A stretch of 43,061 nucleotides of DNA from Thiobacillus sp. UBA2186 (lineage in GTDB: Bacteria; Pseudomonadota; Gammaproteobacteria; Burkholderiales; Thiobacillaceae). Positions 1 to 8,375 of this stretch are shown piece after piece. How positions within the stretch are numbered: the first letter of the stretch is position 1; every line of letters begins with the position of its first letter. The stretch spans positions 2,736-45,796 of the forward strand of contig DCVO01000163.1 of the NCBI GenBank assembly GCA_002327405.1, read 5' to 3'. A model generated the notes under the pieces. The model made no database searches. It saw nothing but the letters and a program-made list of their open reading frames with translations, and had not been told where the DNA came from. The position numbers and the translations under genes are program-made.

Positions 1-328
1 CATAGCCGGCGAGGTACAGGGTACCCGCCATGCCGATGAAGGAGGCGGCCGACATCCAGTCCGCGCCCGTGGCCATGCCGTTGAAGATCGCGGGCACGCG
101 CCGTCCGGCGACGTAGTACTCCGCCACGTCGGCGGTTTTCGACATGATGCCGATGCCCGCGTACAGGGCGATGGTGGCGAACAGGAAGAGGTAGCCGATG
201 ATGCGGTTGGGTACACCCATCTGTTCGAGGATGGCCAGCACGATGACGAAGGCGATGAAGCCGCCGGTATAGAAGGTGTAGTACTTCTTCAGCTGGCTGA
301 AGAATTGGGATTGGGTCAGTGCGCTCAT
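1..328 (-). CDS. Sodium:solute symporter, N-terminal part (runs off window)
   Basis: Only the first 109 codons lie in the window. They read as a hydrophobic protein starting MSALTQSQFF, with two clear membrane segments and then the stretch EYYVAGRRVP followed by GMATGADWMSAASFIG, which is typical of the SSS/acetate permease (ActP-like) family. Members import a small carboxylate or similar solute with Na+ across the inner membrane. The ATG at 328 lies one base beyond the stop of the DUF4212 gene, so the two are translationally coupled; this pairing is characteristic of the VC_2705-type symporter subgroup. The substrate cannot be told from this fragment; acetate is only a family default. Confidence 0.85.
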   Translation of the reverse strand, partial: MSALTQSQFFSQLKKYYTFYTGGFIAFVIVLAILEQMGVPNRIIGYLFLFATIALYAGIGIMSKTADVAEYYVAGRRVPAIFNGMATGADWMSAASFIGMAGTLYLAGY

Positions 329-329
329 G

Positions 330-593
330 TCAGTCCTCCCCTTCGTGGACGCCGTAATCCTTGTCCATCTGGTTCATGCTGCGGGCGTAATACCAGATGA
401 CCAGGACATAAATGACGAGTGCACCCTGTGCGCCCATGTAAAAGCCCAGGGGAAAGCCAAGGATGACGATTTCGTTGAGTTCTCGCGCGAAGTAAATTGC
501 CACGAACGTGGCGACGAACCAGATGGCAAGGAGAATGGCCGTAAGACGCAGGTTCTTGGACCAGTACTCCCGATGCTTGTCGGTAAGTTGCAT
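330..593 (-). CDS. DUF4212 small membrane protein, symporter partner
   Basis: An 87-residue protein starting MQLTDKHREYW with two predicted membrane helices (about residues 17-37 and 46-68) and a charged tail. This is the DUF4212 'sodium/substrate symporter small subunit' pattern. The start at 593 is supported by a GGAGGAACC ribosome-binding site directly upstream; a longer reading in the same frame begins at 740 but would run through the upstream spacer and lacks family similarity. The protein sits just before the symporter and probably forms a complex with it in the inner membrane. Its precise role is unknown. Confidence 0.85.
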   Translation of the reverse strand: MQLTDKHREYWSKNLRLTAILLAIWFVATFVAIYFARELNEIVILGFPLGFYMGAQGALVIYVLVIWYYARSMNQMDKDYGVHEGED

Positions 594-690
594 GGTTCCT
601 CCGTGATGTTGAGGGGTTAGTCTTCTAATTAATGCGCAGCCGGCTGGCATGCACCGCGCAAGTTTGCGCCCCTGCACCAAAAAGGACAAA

Positions 691-707
691 CAGCTTATTA
701 GAAGCTG
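691..707 (-). terminator. Weak hairpin after the exonuclease gene
   Basis: CAGCTT/AAGCTG inverted repeat with a 5-base loop, followed on the minus strand by TTTGT. It lies just past the exonuclease stop (715) and could partly separate the upstream DUF294/exonuclease pair from the DUF4212/symporter pair. The stem is short, so termination would be leaky. Confidence 0.35.
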
Positions 708-714
708 CTGATAA

Positions 715-1410
715 TTATTGTCCCAGCCATTTGCGCGCATGCGTCAGGCTTTCCATTTCTTTAAGGGTATGGATGTGCTGGCGGGCGGCAGCCTCCAGCA
801 GAATCAGCCAAAGCTGGGCGGTGGCTGCGGCATCGGCCACCGCGCTGTGACGCGCATAGTTCTCGATGGAAAGGGCGCCCAACCAGTCGTCCAGGGAACG
901 GCACTCGCTGGCCAGGCGAGGAAACAGCAAAGGCGCGATCACTGCGGCATCCAGCCAGCGCCCGGGAAAATTCCAGCCCAGTTCCTTTCGCATGGCGACT
1001 TCCAGGGCGGTGCGGTCGAAGCCGGCGTGGAAAGCGACAAAGACCCCGCCCGCGGCGAATTCGGCGAAATCCAGCAGGGCGTCCGTGGCGGCCATGCCGG
1101 AGAGCTGCTGGCTGTGGGTGAGGCCGTGTATCAGAATGTTTTCGTGCGAAGTGACCGCTGACTGCTGCAGGCTCGCCTCGAAACTCGCATTCAACCGGAT
1201 CTGCCCGTTGCGGATTTCCACGGCACCGATGGACAAAAGCGGATCGGCATGGGGATCGAGTCCGCCGGTTTCGACATCCACGACGACCCAGCGCAAGTCG
1301 GCAAGCGCAGCATTGACGCCGTTTTTGGGTGCGGATTTGAGCGCGGCCAGCCGCCGGGTTTCCGCCTCGGGCAGTTCGATGCGCGGTTTGCGTGAGAAGG
1401 GCCAGATCAC
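715..1410 (-). CDS. DnaQ-like 3'-5' exonuclease (DEDDh type)
   Basis: 231 residues. The exonuclease I motif appears as VVVDVETGGLD (about residues 42-52, D-x-E), motif II lies around FVAFHAGFD (about residues 124-132), and motif III is RHSAVADAAAT near residue 190, giving the His and Asp of the DEDDh active site. The family removes nucleotides from 3' ends of DNA or RNA; it is shorter than polymerase III epsilon and lacks its usual C-terminal part, so it is not a confident dnaQ. The start is GTG at 1410 with AGGAAA upstream, only 8 bases past the DUF294 gene's stop, so the two are co-transcribed. Linkage of this exonuclease and a CBS/DUF294 protein with a DUF4212/symporter pair recurs in proteobacteria; the functional reason is unclear. 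Confidence 0.85.
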   Translation of the reverse strand: MIWPFSRKPRIELPEAETRRLAALKSAPKNGVNAALADLRWVVVDVETGGLDPHADPLLSIGAVEIRNGQIRLNASFEASLQQSAVTSHENILIHGLTHSQQLSGMAATDALLDFAEFAAGGVFVAFHAGFDRTALEVAMRKELGWNFPGRWLDAAVIAPLLFPRLASECRSLDDWLGALSIENYARHSAVADAAATAQLWLILLEAAARQHIHTLKEMESLTHARKWLGQ

Positions 1411-1418
1411 CGCGTTTC

Positions 1419-3314
1419 CTAGCGTTCGTAATCCAGTGCCAGGCGCGCTTGCAGCTTGCGTGCCTGGCGGAAAGCTTCCTTGAGGATGCGGCGATCCAGC
1501 ACCGACAGCGTGTCCGGATTCAGGTAGTTGTCCGGGGCCAGGCCCTGGCGCTCATGTTCGTGCTGGTGGCGCAGACGCAAGAGCTGGATGAAATGGAAAG
1601 CCTGCACCCAACTGACGATTTCTTCAGCCGGAATGCGCAAGGCCTGGCCTGCCTGTTTCAGGCGCTGCGCAGTACCGGTGGCGGTCTGCCCGCTAGCCAG
1701 CGCGAAAATGCGTGCGCCGTCCACGAAAGGCATGGAGCCGTTCAGTTTCAGGTCCAGGGTGTGCGGGTGCTTTTCGTCTTCTGACAGCACGAAATCCCGC
1801 ACCAGGCCCAGCGGCGGCACATTGCGCAGCGCATTTTGCGTCATCTGCTTGAGGAAGCGCGGGTTGCCCTGGACTTTCGCCGTCAGCCAGGATCGCAGAT
1901 CCGCAGCGAGCGCCTGCTCGCCGTACAGCGGACGAAAGTCGAAAAAGATGCTGGCGTTGAGCAGCTCATCCGGGCCGCCGGAATCGATCCAGCGCGAAAA
2001 CTGGGCGCGCCATTCGTCTGCGGTCAGGCACCACTTGGGGTTGCTTGCCATGACGAGGCCCTTGCACAGCGGAAAACCGCAGGCGTCCAGGCCCTGGTTG
2101 ATGCGGCGCGCCATGTCGACGAGCCTTTCGCGCGCCGCCTCGGTTTTTGCTTCCGGCGGCCCCGAAAAGATCAGCGCATTGTCCTGGTCGGTGGCGAGCG
2201 TCTGCTCCATGCGGCCTTCGGAGCCCAGCGCCATCCAGCACCAGTGCGTGTCGGACAGCCCGGCTGCGGCGGCTTCCAGGTCGATGAGGCGGCGGGTGAG
2301 GTGGTCGTTCAGGGTGGCGATCAGTTCGGTGAGCGTTTCCGCCTCCATGCCCTGCGCCAGCAGGCTGTGCGCCAATGCGGCGATGTCGCGGCCTGCGAGC
2401 TTGAGCGCGTCGATGTCTGCGGCATTGGCGATGGCATTGGTGATGCCCTGCACGCTCATGCGCTTGATCGCGAACAAGTCCTTTTCCGAAATCACGCCGG
2501 CAAGTTTGCCATCCGCCACCAGCAACAGGTGGTGGATGCCGTGGCGCGCCATGGTCAGCAGCGCCTCGCGCGCCGTGGCGCCGGCCGGCAGGTTGATGGG
2601 CTCGGACGTCATGACTTTTTCGATCGGCGTGTCCATGGCCAGGCCGGGCAGGGTTACGCGCGACAGCACGTCTTTCAGGGTGAGGATGCCGAGCGGGCGG
2701 CGGTCATCGTCGGTCACCGCCACCGAGCCTACGCGCGCATCGTGCATGGCCTGCAAAGCCGCGCTGAGCGGCGTGCCGCCCGTCACGCTGACCGGGGTGC
2801 GGGCGCAAACCGAGGCCAGGCTGCGTTCCAGCCGCGTGTCCTCGTCCTGGCGCAGGGCGTATTCCGACTGCACCGCTTTTTGCGACTGCTCCAGCAGGCT
2901 GGCGATGCGGCGCGTGCAAAAGTCGCGGAACACCGCGCTTTGTTCCAGCAAGGCGTGGAAATCCTCGGCTGCCAGCAGGTAGCAAAAGCTGTCCCCTGCG
3001 GCGCGGAACTGGTTGGCGACCGCACGCCCCGCCAGCAGGGCGCCGAGCGGGAAGCATTCGCCTGCCAGCAACTTGATCACGCTGTCCTCCGCCGCGCCGC
3101 CGGCCTCCACCGAGCCCTGTTTCACCACGTAAAACCACTCCGGCACGCCGGCGTCCGGTTCCAGCACCGTCGCGCCCGCCGGGAAATAGGCCAGTTGCAG
3201 GCGGCTCGCCATCCACTCCACCTGTGACGGATCCATCGCGGAAAATGGCGCGTGGCGGCGAAGGTCCTGAACGGTGGCGGCCAGCAGTGAGGGGGCGATT
3301 GCGGTCGTTGTCAT
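1419..3314 (-). CDS. Cyclic-nucleotide-binding / CBS / DUF294 signalling protein
   Basis: 631 residues with a recognisable order: a cNMP-binding-type beta barrel (about 13-140), two CBS domains (about 170-285), a DUF294 nucleotidyltransferase-like domain containing GSEGRMEQTLATDQD (about 370) and a DUF294_C helical domain to the end. CBS domains usually sense adenine nucleotides; the GSxGRxEq...TDqD motif belongs to GlnD-like nucleotidyltransferases. It is probably a cytoplasmic regulatory enzyme acting on the symporter encoded downstream, but the target is inference. It is the first gene of the minus-strand unit. The ATG at 3314 faces the divergent diguanylate cyclase across about 190 bases, which contain an AT-rich patch (near 3380-3405) but no promoter I can define with confidence. 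Confidence 0.85.
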   Translation of the reverse strand: MTTTAIAPSLLAATVQDLRRHAPFSAMDPSQVEWMASRLQLAYFPAGATVLEPDAGVPEWFYVVKQGSVEAGGAAEDSVIKLLAGECFPLGALLAGRAVANQFRAAGDSFCYLLAAEDFHALLEQSAVFRDFCTRRIASLLEQSQKAVQSEYALRQDEDTRLERSLASVCARTPVSVTGGTPLSAALQAMHDARVGSVAVTDDDRRPLGILTLKDVLSRVTLPGLAMDTPIEKVMTSEPINLPAGATAREALLTMARHGIHHLLLVADGKLAGVISEKDLFAIKRMSVQGITNAIANAADIDALKLAGRDIAALAHSLLAQGMEAETLTELIATLNDHLTRRLIDLEAAAAGLSDTHWCWMALGSEGRMEQTLATDQDNALIFSGPPEAKTEAARERLVDMARRINQGLDACGFPLCKGLVMASNPKWCLTADEWRAQFSRWIDSGGPDELLNASIFFDFRPLYGEQALAADLRSWLTAKVQGNPRFLKQMTQNALRNVPPLGLVRDFVLSEDEKHPHTLDLKLNGSMPFVDGARIFALASGQTATGTAQRLKQAGQALRIPAEEIVSWVQAFHFIQLLRLRHQHEHERQGLAPDNYLNPDTLSVLDRRILKEAFRQARKLQARLALDYER

Positions 3315-3507
3315 GCCGATAGGCTAGCGCGCGGCGGGGAAAATTCAAAACCGGCGGATAGGTCTCGACGGGTGTTCGCCAATATATGTTTATTGTTATA
3401 TGTGGTTAAACCCGGCGCGGGAAATTCCCGTTAAGAAAATACAAGGCTGTGCGGAGCGGCCGTCGCGATAAAACCAATGACAGTCAAGAGCATACAAGAG
3501 CATAAAT

Positions 3508-5535
3508 GTGAAAGTGCAAACAGGCGCTGGCAACAGTGCCACCAGGCGGTCCGGGCGTATCGTCCGTGCCGGTTTCATTGCCGTAACGGTACTGATTGCC
3601 GGCATTTCCCTGTTTGCCGTGCTGGCGCTGCACCAGGCGCGCACGGCGCTGGACAGGATCGTCTACAACGAGCAACTGGCCATGGAGCTGCAGTTCCGCA
3701 TGATGCAGGCTGCACGCGAACGCTCGGTCGAGATCTATCACGTCGCCACCAGCGAAGATCCGTTCGTCCGCGACGAGCACATACTGCGCTTCGGTGAGCT
3801 GGGCGGCCGCTTCGGCAGCGCGCGCGGCGAACTGCTCATGCTTGATCTGGACCCGCAATCCCGGGCGCTGCTGCAGGAGCAGGGCCGACAGGCGACGATC
3901 AGCATGGCGCTGCTGGAGGAAGTGATCGTGCTGGCGATGGACGAGCGGCGCGACGATGCAGTCCACCTGCTCGTCAACAAGGCCATCCCGGCACAGGAAG
4001 CCATGATGGCCACCATCAACACCCTGCTGGAACGCCAGATTGCCGAGAGCCATCGCAAGGCCGAAGCACTGCAGCAACTGCATAGCCTGTCGGTCCTGCT
4101 GCTCGCGGTTGCCGGCATTGCCGCCTTGTTGCTGGCGGTTGCGATCGCACGCTATGTGCGGCTCGGCATGGATGGGCTGGTCGGCGAATTGTCAGGCGCC
4201 GCGCACGACCTTCAGGAAACCAACAGGCGGCTGGAATACCAAAGACTGGCCACGGACCAGCACAACATCGTCAGCATCGCGGACCCCCGCGGCGATATCG
4301 TCTACGCCAACGACAAGTTCTGCGAGATCAGCCAGTACAGCCGCGGGGAGCTGATCGGGCGAAACCACCGCCTGCTGAAATCGGGCGTGCATCCGGACGA
4401 TTTGTACAAGGACATGTGGAGCACCATAGCGCGCGGCCGCATCTGGAAGGGCGAACTGTGCAACCGCAGGAAGGACGGCGGTTTTTACTGGGTCTCCACC
4501 ACCATCGTACCTTTCCTTGACGATGGCGGCCGGCCGTATCAATACGTCTCCATCCGCACCGACATCACCGATATCAAGGAGGCTCAGCAGGTGTTGCAGC
4601 GCGGCCGCAACGAACTGGAACGGCTCGTGCAGGAGCGGACTTCCGAACTCGCCGAGCGCGAAGACCTGCTGCGCAGCATCACCAGCTTTGCGCACGATGC
4701 GGTCGTCATGATCGATCCCGGAGGCAAGGTCACATTCTGGAATCCCGCGGCGGAGAAGATTTTCGGATATGCCCAAACCGAGATGCTGGGGCGCAAGCTG
4801 CACGAAGTGCTGATGCCGGATCGAGGGCTGGAGGAATTCCGCGGCGGCTTTGCGGCATTCAGCCAGTCAGGCGGCGGCCGGTTCATGGGGAAAACCGTCG
4901 AACTGACGGCGCGGCGCAAGGACGGCGAGGAGATATTCGTCGAAATTTCGCTGTCGGCGGTCAAGGCCAGGGGCGGCTGGCATGCCGTCGGTATCGCCAG
5001 GGACATTACCGCCCGCAAGCAGGCGGAGCGGCAACTGGAGTTCCTGGCCACGACCGACCCGTTGACGGGGGCAAGCAACCGCCGGCGCTTCGACGGGGTG
5101 CTGCACGTGGAAATCGCGCGCAGCCGGCGCTATGGCGTGCCCCTGTCGCTGATCATTTTCGACATCGACTACTTCAAGCGCGTCAACGACAGTCTCGGCC
5201 ACCCGGTGGGCGACCGGGTGCTGATTCAGCTCGTCGAACTGGTCTCCGCCAACATCCGCGAGACGGACATGTTTGCCAGGCTGGGCGGCGAAGAGTTCGC
5301 AGTGCTGGCGCCCAACTGCGACGCGAACTGCGCCCGCCAGTTTGCGGAAAAGCTGCGCAGGGTGGTGGAGGCGCATGCGTTCCCGGACGTGGACAGACTT
5401 ACTTGCAGCTTCGGCGTGGCCGAGTATCGCGACGCCGAAGACGAGCATGCGCTGATCAAGCGTGCGGACGAGGCGCTGTACTGCGCCAAGGGCGAGGGAC
5501 GGAACCGGGTGGGCGTCGCCGGCTCCATGGGGTGA
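3508..5535 (+). CDS. Membrane-bound PAS-PAS-GGDEF diguanylate cyclase
   Basis: 675 residues. Two membrane helices (about 17-43 and 192-216) bracket a helical periplasmic sensor region. Cytoplasmic PAS domains follow (about 242-350 and 385-500), then a GGDEF domain to the end. The active site reads RLGGEEFAVL, an intact GGEEF, and an RETD inhibitory I-site lies five residues upstream, so it should make c-di-GMP from two GTP and show product inhibition. Conserved metal/substrate stretches such as IIFDIDYFKRVNDSLGHPVGD are complete. The start is GTG at 3508; upstream in-frame alternatives are not better supported. It is a single-gene unit facing the cynR gene tail to tail, with no obvious functional link to the neighbouring island. 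The ligand of the sensor part is unknown. Confidence 0.93.
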   Translation: MKVQTGAGNSATRRSGRIVRAGFIAVTVLIAGISLFAVLALHQARTALDRIVYNEQLAMELQFRMMQAARERSVEIYHVATSEDPFVRDEHILRFGELGGRFGSARGELLMLDLDPQSRALLQEQGRQATISMALLEEVIVLAMDERRDDAVHLLVNKAIPAQEAMMATINTLLERQIAESHRKAEALQQLHSLSVLLLAVAGIAALLLAVAIARYVRLGMDGLVGELSGAAHDLQETNRRLEYQRLATDQHNIVSIADPRGDIVYANDKFCEISQYSRGELIGRNHRLLKSGVHPDDLYKDMWSTIARGRIWKGELCNRRKDGGFYWVSTTIVPFLDDGGRPYQYVSIRTDITDIKEAQQVLQRGRNELERLVQERTSELAEREDLLRSITSFAHDAVVMIDPGGKVTFWNPAAEKIFGYAQTEMLGRKLHEVLMPDRGLEEFRGGFAAFSQSGGGRFMGKTVELTARRKDGEEIFVEISLSAVKARGGWHAVGIARDITARKQAERQLEFLATTDPLTGASNRRRFDGVLHVEIARSRRYGVPLSLIIFDIDYFKRVNDSLGHPVGDRVLIQLVELVSANIRETDMFARLGGEEFAVLAPNCDANCARQFAEKLRRVVEAHAFPDVDRLTCSFGVAEYRDAEDEHALIKRADEALYCAKGEGRNRVGVAGSMG

Positions 5536-5575
5536 TTGCGCCGGGGCGGCGCCCCGATGCGATCGGCCGTGGCGC

Positions 5576-6589
5576 TTACGCACCCGTGGCGGCCTTGTCG
5601 AGCCCGGCCTCGGTATCGGGCGCATCGTCGTCCTCGGTTGCGCTCGAAGGCACGAACGGCTTGTCGCCGTCCAGCTGGCATCTGGCGGCAGACCATTCCC
5701 CCGCCAGTTCGCCGAAGGCCAGGCAGGCCGGGCTCTTGTACGCGCCCTTGCGGCAGATCAGGGTGATGGTATGCCGCGGCAGTCCCGGCTGCAGCGGCAC
5801 GGAGTGCAGCCCGTGCTGAGAGTGGGCAATGGTTTCCGGGAGGATGGTGGCAAGCCGCCCCCTGCGCACCATTTCGATGATCACGCTGAGCGAGGTGGCC
5901 TCCATGACGATGCGCGGCGTGATGCCCTGCTCGAGGCAATACTGGTCGATGTGGCGGCGCAAGGCATAGTCCTGGTGGAACAGCACCAGGGGCTCCTGCT
6001 CCAGCACTTCCCCGTTCAGCGGCCGGGTCTGCCCCGCGAGGGGGTGCCCCTTGCCCACGGCCAGGTTGAGCGACTCGATGAACATGATGTGGGTGTCGAT
6101 TTCATCCGAAAACACCGTAGACGAAGGCGCGCTGCCGAAGGCGATGCCGATGTCGACCTTGTCGTCGGCCAGCGCGGCTTCGATGTCGCTCTGCGGCATT
6201 TCCAGGGTGCTGACGGTAATGCCGGGGTAGCGGCCGTTGAACTGGTCCAGCAACGGGGTGGCGAGATAATCCGAGATCGGCGTCATGCCCAGGCGCAGCG
6301 AACCGCGGCTCAGGTCGTGCAATTCGTAAATCGCCCGGCTTCCTGCATTCAGCTCGACCAGGGCGCGCCGGGCATGCTGCAAATAGACTTCGCCGGCTGC
6401 GGTCAGGCGCACATTTCGTCCCGTGCGATCCAGCAGTTGCGCCTCGAGCAGATCTTCCAGTTGTTTGATTTGCTGGGACAGCGTCGGCTGGGAAACGTAC
6501 AGCGCTTCGGCTGCGCGAGTGAAGCTCTGATGCTCGGCAACCGCCATCAGATAGCGCAAAGAGCGCGGGAAAATCAGGTTTCTATCCAT
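5576..6589 (-). CDS. cynR: CynR-like LysR-family transcriptional regulator
   Basis: 337 residues with the N-terminal winged helix-turn-helix of LysR proteins (SLRYLMAVAEHQSFTRAAEALYV near residues 10-32; SQPTLSQQIKQLE recognition helix) and a periplasmic-binding-like effector domain. Similarity to the E. coli cyanate regulator is visible throughout, for example DVGIAF-type and LSVIIEMVRRGRLATILP-type stretches. About 30 acidic residues extend the C-terminus. It is divergent from the cobalt permease/cyanase genes, the usual arrangement for a LysR activator and its target, and its start codon abuts a conserved operator block that also occurs before scnB. The effector could be cyanate, thiocyanate or another compound; the sequence does not decide. 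Confidence 0.85.
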   Translation of the reverse strand: MDRNLIFPRSLRYLMAVAEHQSFTRAAEALYVSQPTLSQQIKQLEDLLEAQLLDRTGRNVRLTAAGEVYLQHARRALVELNAGSRAIYELHDLSRGSLRLGMTPISDYLATPLLDQFNGRYPGITVSTLEMPQSDIEAALADDKVDIGIAFGSAPSSTVFSDEIDTHIMFIESLNLAVGKGHPLAGQTRPLNGEVLEQEPLVLFHQDYALRRHIDQYCLEQGITPRIVMEATSLSVIIEMVRRGRLATILPETIAHSQHGLHSVPLQPGLPRHTITLICRKGAYKSPACLAFGELAGEWSAARCQLDGDKPFVPSSATEDDDAPDTEAGLDKAATGA

Positions 6590-6653
6590 AGCCGATCCCT
6601 ATAGAACTCATCGGAATTTAGTCTTGGAAAACCATAGTCGCATGATACATAGT
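6588..6653 (+). promoter_or_regulatory. Promoter/operator copy 1 (cynR / cobalt permease-cyanase)
   Basis: A 53-base block (6588-6640) matches 9430-9482 at 44 positions. It contains the dyad CTATAGA (6599-6605) ... ACCATAG (6631-6637) and the core GAACTCATCGGAATTTAG. A possible sigma-70 promoter follows: TTGGAA (6624-6629), an 18-base spacer and CATAGT (6648-6653). The same two hexamers with the same spacing occur in copy 2. The block begins at the cynR start codon, so binding there would also affect cynR itself. Assignment to CynR is inference from position. Confidence 0.7.
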
Positions 6654-6900
6654 TACGCACAACAGCGGCCCGGACGGTTTGCCAGAGCGGGACGCAAAGC
6701 GCTTGAGCGCCTCACGCCGCTGGTAATACGCCAAGATGATTGGGGTGTGCAGGGTTTAGTGTATTCGGAAATGTTGATTGGCTGGAGGCCGCGGTCACTT
6801 CGCCGCCGGTATCGTTTGCCTGTCATGACGCTTCCGGCCGCCGGCGCCCTGGTTGGTCGAATTGTCCATTAGTTGAGTGCGAAATTAGGAGGAAGTCATT
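6654..6900 (+). other. Long structured 5' leader of the cobalt permease gene
   Basis: About 240 untranslated bases between the predicted promoter and the start at 6901. Near 6660-6722 they can fold as a closed multi-branch unit: ACAGCGG with CCGCTGG, CCCG with CGGG, and the tetraloop hairpin GCGC-TTGA-GCGC. The single-stranded linker after CGGG reads ACGCAAA. Parts resemble a c-di-GMP-I riboswitch (ACGCAC and GGGACGCAAAGC) but the GCAAACC strand is missing, so I do not call one. The leader ends with a strong TTAGGAGGAAG ribosome-binding site. Confidence 0.3.
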
Positions 6901-7581
6901 ATGCATATTGAACCTGGTATTGTTGACGGAGCCAAAATGGCGCTGGGCTCCGCTACGGCGGTCACCGTGTTGGGTTATACGGCCAAGCTGGCCTGGGACG
7001 CGATCAAGCGCGACGGCATCGTTCCTCTGGGCGTTCGCAGCCTGATCGCGGCGATCATGGTGTTCTGCTTTTTCGAGGTGTTCCCGCACGCCCCGGTTGG
7101 CGTGTCGGAAGTGCACCTGATTCTGGGCTCGACGCTGTTCCTGATGTTCGGCGCGGCGCCCGCTGCAATCGGTCTGGCGCTCGGCTTGCTGACCCAGGGC
7201 CTCTTCTTTGCGCCTGCGGATCTGCCGCAATACGGCATGAATGTGACCACCCTCCTGGTGCCGTTGCTGGCTGTCAGCGCGCTGGCTCGCCGCATTATCC
7301 CGGCCAATACCGCCTACAAGGATGTGAAATATGCCCAGTGCCTGGCGCTGTCGACCGCCTACCAGGGCGGCGTGGTTGCCTGGGTCGCCTTCTGGGCGAT
7401 TTATGGCCAGGGCGCGGGTGCCGCCAACCTTGCCGAAGTCGGCACCTTCGGCGTTGCCTACATGGCGGTGATCATCCTTGAGCCCTTGATCGACCTGGCC
7501 GTGCTTGCCGCCGCGAAAGCGTTGCATCGTCTTGACGGCAGCATGATGTTCCACTCCCGTCTGTTCAAGGCCGCCGCCTGA
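6901..7581 (+). CDS. CbiM-like cobalt (energy-coupling factor) permease
   Basis: 226 residues, about six membrane helices. The N-terminus is MHIEPGIV: in CbiM/NikM proteins the N-terminal amino group and His2 coordinate Co2+ or Ni2+. A second family histidine is visible at residue 72 (SEVHLILGS), followed by the small-residue-rich helix FGAAPAAIGLALGLLTQG. The protein should therefore bring cobalt into the cell. No CbiN, CbiQ or CbiO gene is present in the window, so it either works alone or borrows energising subunits encoded elsewhere. Its position upstream of cyanase and of the cobalt enzyme thiocyanate hydrolase, under a shared promoter type, suggests it supplies that enzyme's metal. Nickel cannot be excluded from sequence alone. 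Confidence 0.75.
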   Translation: MHIEPGIVDGAKMALGSATAVTVLGYTAKLAWDAIKRDGIVPLGVRSLIAAIMVFCFFEVFPHAPVGVSEVHLILGSTLFLMFGAAPAAIGLALGLLTQGLFFAPADLPQYGMNVTTLLVPLLAVSALARRIIPANTAYKDVKYAQCLALSTAYQGGVVAWVAFWAIYGQGAGAANLAEVGTFGVAYMAVIILEPLIDLAVLAAAKALHRLDGSMMFHSRLFKAAA

Positions 7582-7596
7582 TCGCGCTCGAAGTCT

Positions 7597-7610
7597 CCGG
7601 GTTCGCCCGG
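7597..7610 (+). other. UUCG tetraloop hairpin between permease and cyanase
   Basis: CCGGG-TTCG-CCCGG, a very stable RNA hairpin, without a following T-run. It is more likely to protect or process the transcript than to end it. Confidence 0.45.
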
Positions 7611-7699
7611 GGGCTTCCTGCGGCGGTCGCCGCAAAAAATTAGTTAGGCTCGGCCTGGTGCAGACAGGGACCGGCAAGCATATGCAAGGAAGGTTGTAG

Positions 7700-8140
7700 A
7701 TGAACAAAGTAGAAATGAAAGAGGCCATTCTCGAGGCCAAATTCGAAAAGGGGCTGAAGTGGGCCGACATCGCCAATGCCGCAGGCATGGCGCCCGAGTT
7801 CATTTGTTCGGCATGCCTGGGCATGAACCACCTGGAAAAGCCGCAGGCGGATGCGGTGGCCAAGGCCCTCGGACTGGGGGCGGAAGTCTCGGTCGCCCTG
7901 CAGCGTTTCCCGACCAAAAGCTGGGACAAGACCATCCCGACCGACCCGCTGATCTATCGCTGGTACGAGATGCTCAACGTGTACGGCGAAACGGTCAAGG
8001 AAATGATCAACGAGAAATTCGGCGACGGCATCATGAGCGCGATCGATTTCAAGATGAACATCGACCGGCAGCCGGACCCGAACGGCGACCGTGTCCTGGT
8101 CACCATCAGCGGCAAGTTTTTGCCCTACAAATCCTGGTGA
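7700..8140 (+). CDS. cynS: Cyanate hydratase (cyanase)
   Basis: 146 residues, slightly shorter than the 156-residue E. coli enzyme. Cyanase converts cyanate and bicarbonate to ammonia and CO2 through carbamate, as a decamer in the cytoplasm. The catalytic residues known for the family are all present: Arg87 and Glu90 in YRWYEML, and Ser113 in GIMSAIDFK; the stretch EKFGDGI is also conserved. The N-terminal part is the usual helical domain. The ATG at 7700 is preceded by AAGGAAGG. It lies 118 bases after the cobalt permease and ends before a strong terminator, so permease and cyanase form a two-gene unit. Cyanate is toxic and can arise alongside thiocyanate, which explains its place here. Confidence 0.97.
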   Translation: MNKVEMKEAILEAKFEKGLKWADIANAAGMAPEFICSACLGMNHLEKPQADAVAKALGLGAEVSVALQRFPTKSWDKTIPTDPLIYRWYEMLNVYGETVKEMINEKFGDGIMSAIDFKMNIDRQPDPNGDRVLVTISGKFLPYKSW

Positions 8141-8295
8141 CGCCGGGTTTGTCGCGGCAGCGGGCGCTGCGATCGCGGTGCCGGCAGTGCGGATATCCCG
8201 AAAATGTCGGCGCGGTGGAAATTGGAGGCTGCCGGCAAGCGTGAAACAAGTGTCCTCAATCCGGCATTGCCTCCATTGCCGGTTGTTGTAGTGTT

Positions 8296-8324
8296 GCCGC
8301 CTCTTCATGGGGCGGCTTTTTTTT
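8296..8324 (+). terminator. Rho-independent terminator after cynS
   Basis: GCCGCC (8296-8301) pairs with GGCGGC (8311-8316) across a 9-base loop and is followed by eight T. An additional hairpin, CCGGCA...TGCCGG, sits just upstream near 8262-8283. It marks the end of the permease-cyanase transcript. Confidence 0.85.
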
Positions 8325-8375
8325 CGGCAGGCCGGAATCCGGCAAGAAGATCATACCCACTGCGAGAGCTTGACG

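Noticed and set aside
6655..6760. A complete c-di-GMP-I riboswitch
   Set aside because: Two short matches are present but the GCAAACC strand, the GNRA tetraloop/receptor pair and the second helix are not, so the call would be unsupported.
7624..7640. Terminator between the cobalt permease and cyanase genes
   Set aside because: The GCGGC/GCCGC hairpin is followed by A residues on the plus strand, not T, so it does not fit a terminator for these genes.
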